Shown here: positions 6,320 through 6,523 of the stretch, piece by piece
Layout of the letters: every line of letters begins with the position of its first letter
How positions within the stretch are numbered: position 1 is the first letter of the stretch
Origin: Acidobacteriota bacterium
GTDB taxonomy: Bacteria; Acidobacteriota; UBA890
Length of the DNA: 6,523 nucleotides
Assembly: GCA_002722645.1 (NCBI GenBank)
Contig: PBML01000014.1
Location: 1 to 6,523, forward strand
Direction of reading: 5' to 3'
Notes under the pieces: model-generated
Seen by the model: only the letters and a program-made list of their open reading frames with translations
Database searches by the model: none
Told to the model about the DNA's origin: nothing
Program-made: the position numbers and the translations under genes

Positions 6320-6523
6320 TCAATCCACCTGTCCCTGCAGCATCCAGCTACGACGGTTACGGTCGTAGTAAATCCACAACACGTCGCCCCTCTGGGTTTC
6401 AACGAAGTAATACTCACGATGCACTTCGCGCGCCCACCAACCACCCGACACCACATAGGGTCCTCGCAACTGCACCGCCGGCCCTTGCTTGAAACCGTGA
6501 ATGAGCCAACCATCAGGCTCGTG
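6320..6523 (-). CDS. imuB: ImuB (inactive Y-family polymerase-like mutasome protein), C-terminal 67 residues only
   Basis: This is the 3' end of a gene that enters from the right edge; the frame is open from position 6523 to a TGA at 6322-6320. The 67 visible residues contain the highly conserved ImuB tail: GPYVVSGGWWAREVHREYY (residues 21-39 of the fragment), followed by a Trp-Ile-Tyr-Tyr-Asp segment and a final LQGQVD. This tail (DUF6504-like in my recollection) is typical of ImuB rather than of DinB or UmuC. ImuB is a Y-family polymerase homologue without catalytic residues. It bridges the beta clamp, ImuA and DnaE2 in the damage-inducible mutasome. The polymerase-like body and clamp-binding motif lie outside the window, so they cannot be checked here. 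The next gene downstream is dnaE2, 80 bases away on the same strand, which supports the assignment. Regulation by LexA is known for such cassettes, but the promoter would be upstream of imuA/imuB and is not visible. Confidence 0.93.
   Translation of the reverse strand, partial: HEPDGWLIHGFKQGPAVQLRGPYVVSGGWWAREVHREYYFVETQRGDVLWIYYDRNRRSWMLQGQVD

Overview
The window carries four genes, all on the minus strand, so transcription runs from high to low coordinates. There are no tRNA, rRNA, CRISPR or mobile-element signatures, and I found no credible plus-strand gene. The largest non-coding gap is 230 bases. The base composition is moderately GC-rich. An imuB-dnaE2 pair, a lipobox lipoprotein and an exported beta-propeller protein point to a Gram-negative proteobacterium. 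A gammaproteobacterium, possibly marine, is my best guess, but that is inference.

Right part (6523 to 2859): the last 67 codons of imuB (a catalytically inactive Y-family polymerase relative) are followed after 80 bases by a complete dnaE2/imuC, the error-prone C-family DNA polymerase. Together with imuA, expected beyond the right edge, they form the ImuA-ImuB-DnaE2 mutasome used in damage-induced mutagenesis and translesion synthesis. The catalytic aspartates of DnaE2 are intact. The usual metal ligands of its N-terminal PHP domain are replaced. It starts with TTG.

Middle (2628 to 922): a complete 568-residue outer-membrane-type lipoprotein of the DUF885 family. It keeps the C-terminal hallmarks of the family but lacks a readable HExxH zinc motif. 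Its coding region is bracketed by an 11-base inverted repeat, one arm of which contains the ribosome binding site.

Left part (921 to 1): a 132-base leader with two mutually exclusive hairpins, then a 5'-complete, 3'-truncated gene for a secreted FG-GAP/beta-propeller-like protein with an unusual Arg-Gly-rich insertion. The reading frame is still open at position 1.

imuB and dnaE2 plainly work together. The DUF885 lipoprotein and the propeller protein are separated from them and from each other by 230 and 132 bases. I see no sequence evidence that they belong to the mutagenesis cassette. I did not find an obviously new multi-gene system. The items most worth a second look are the Arg-Gly insertion, the degenerate DUF885 active site and the leader hairpins.
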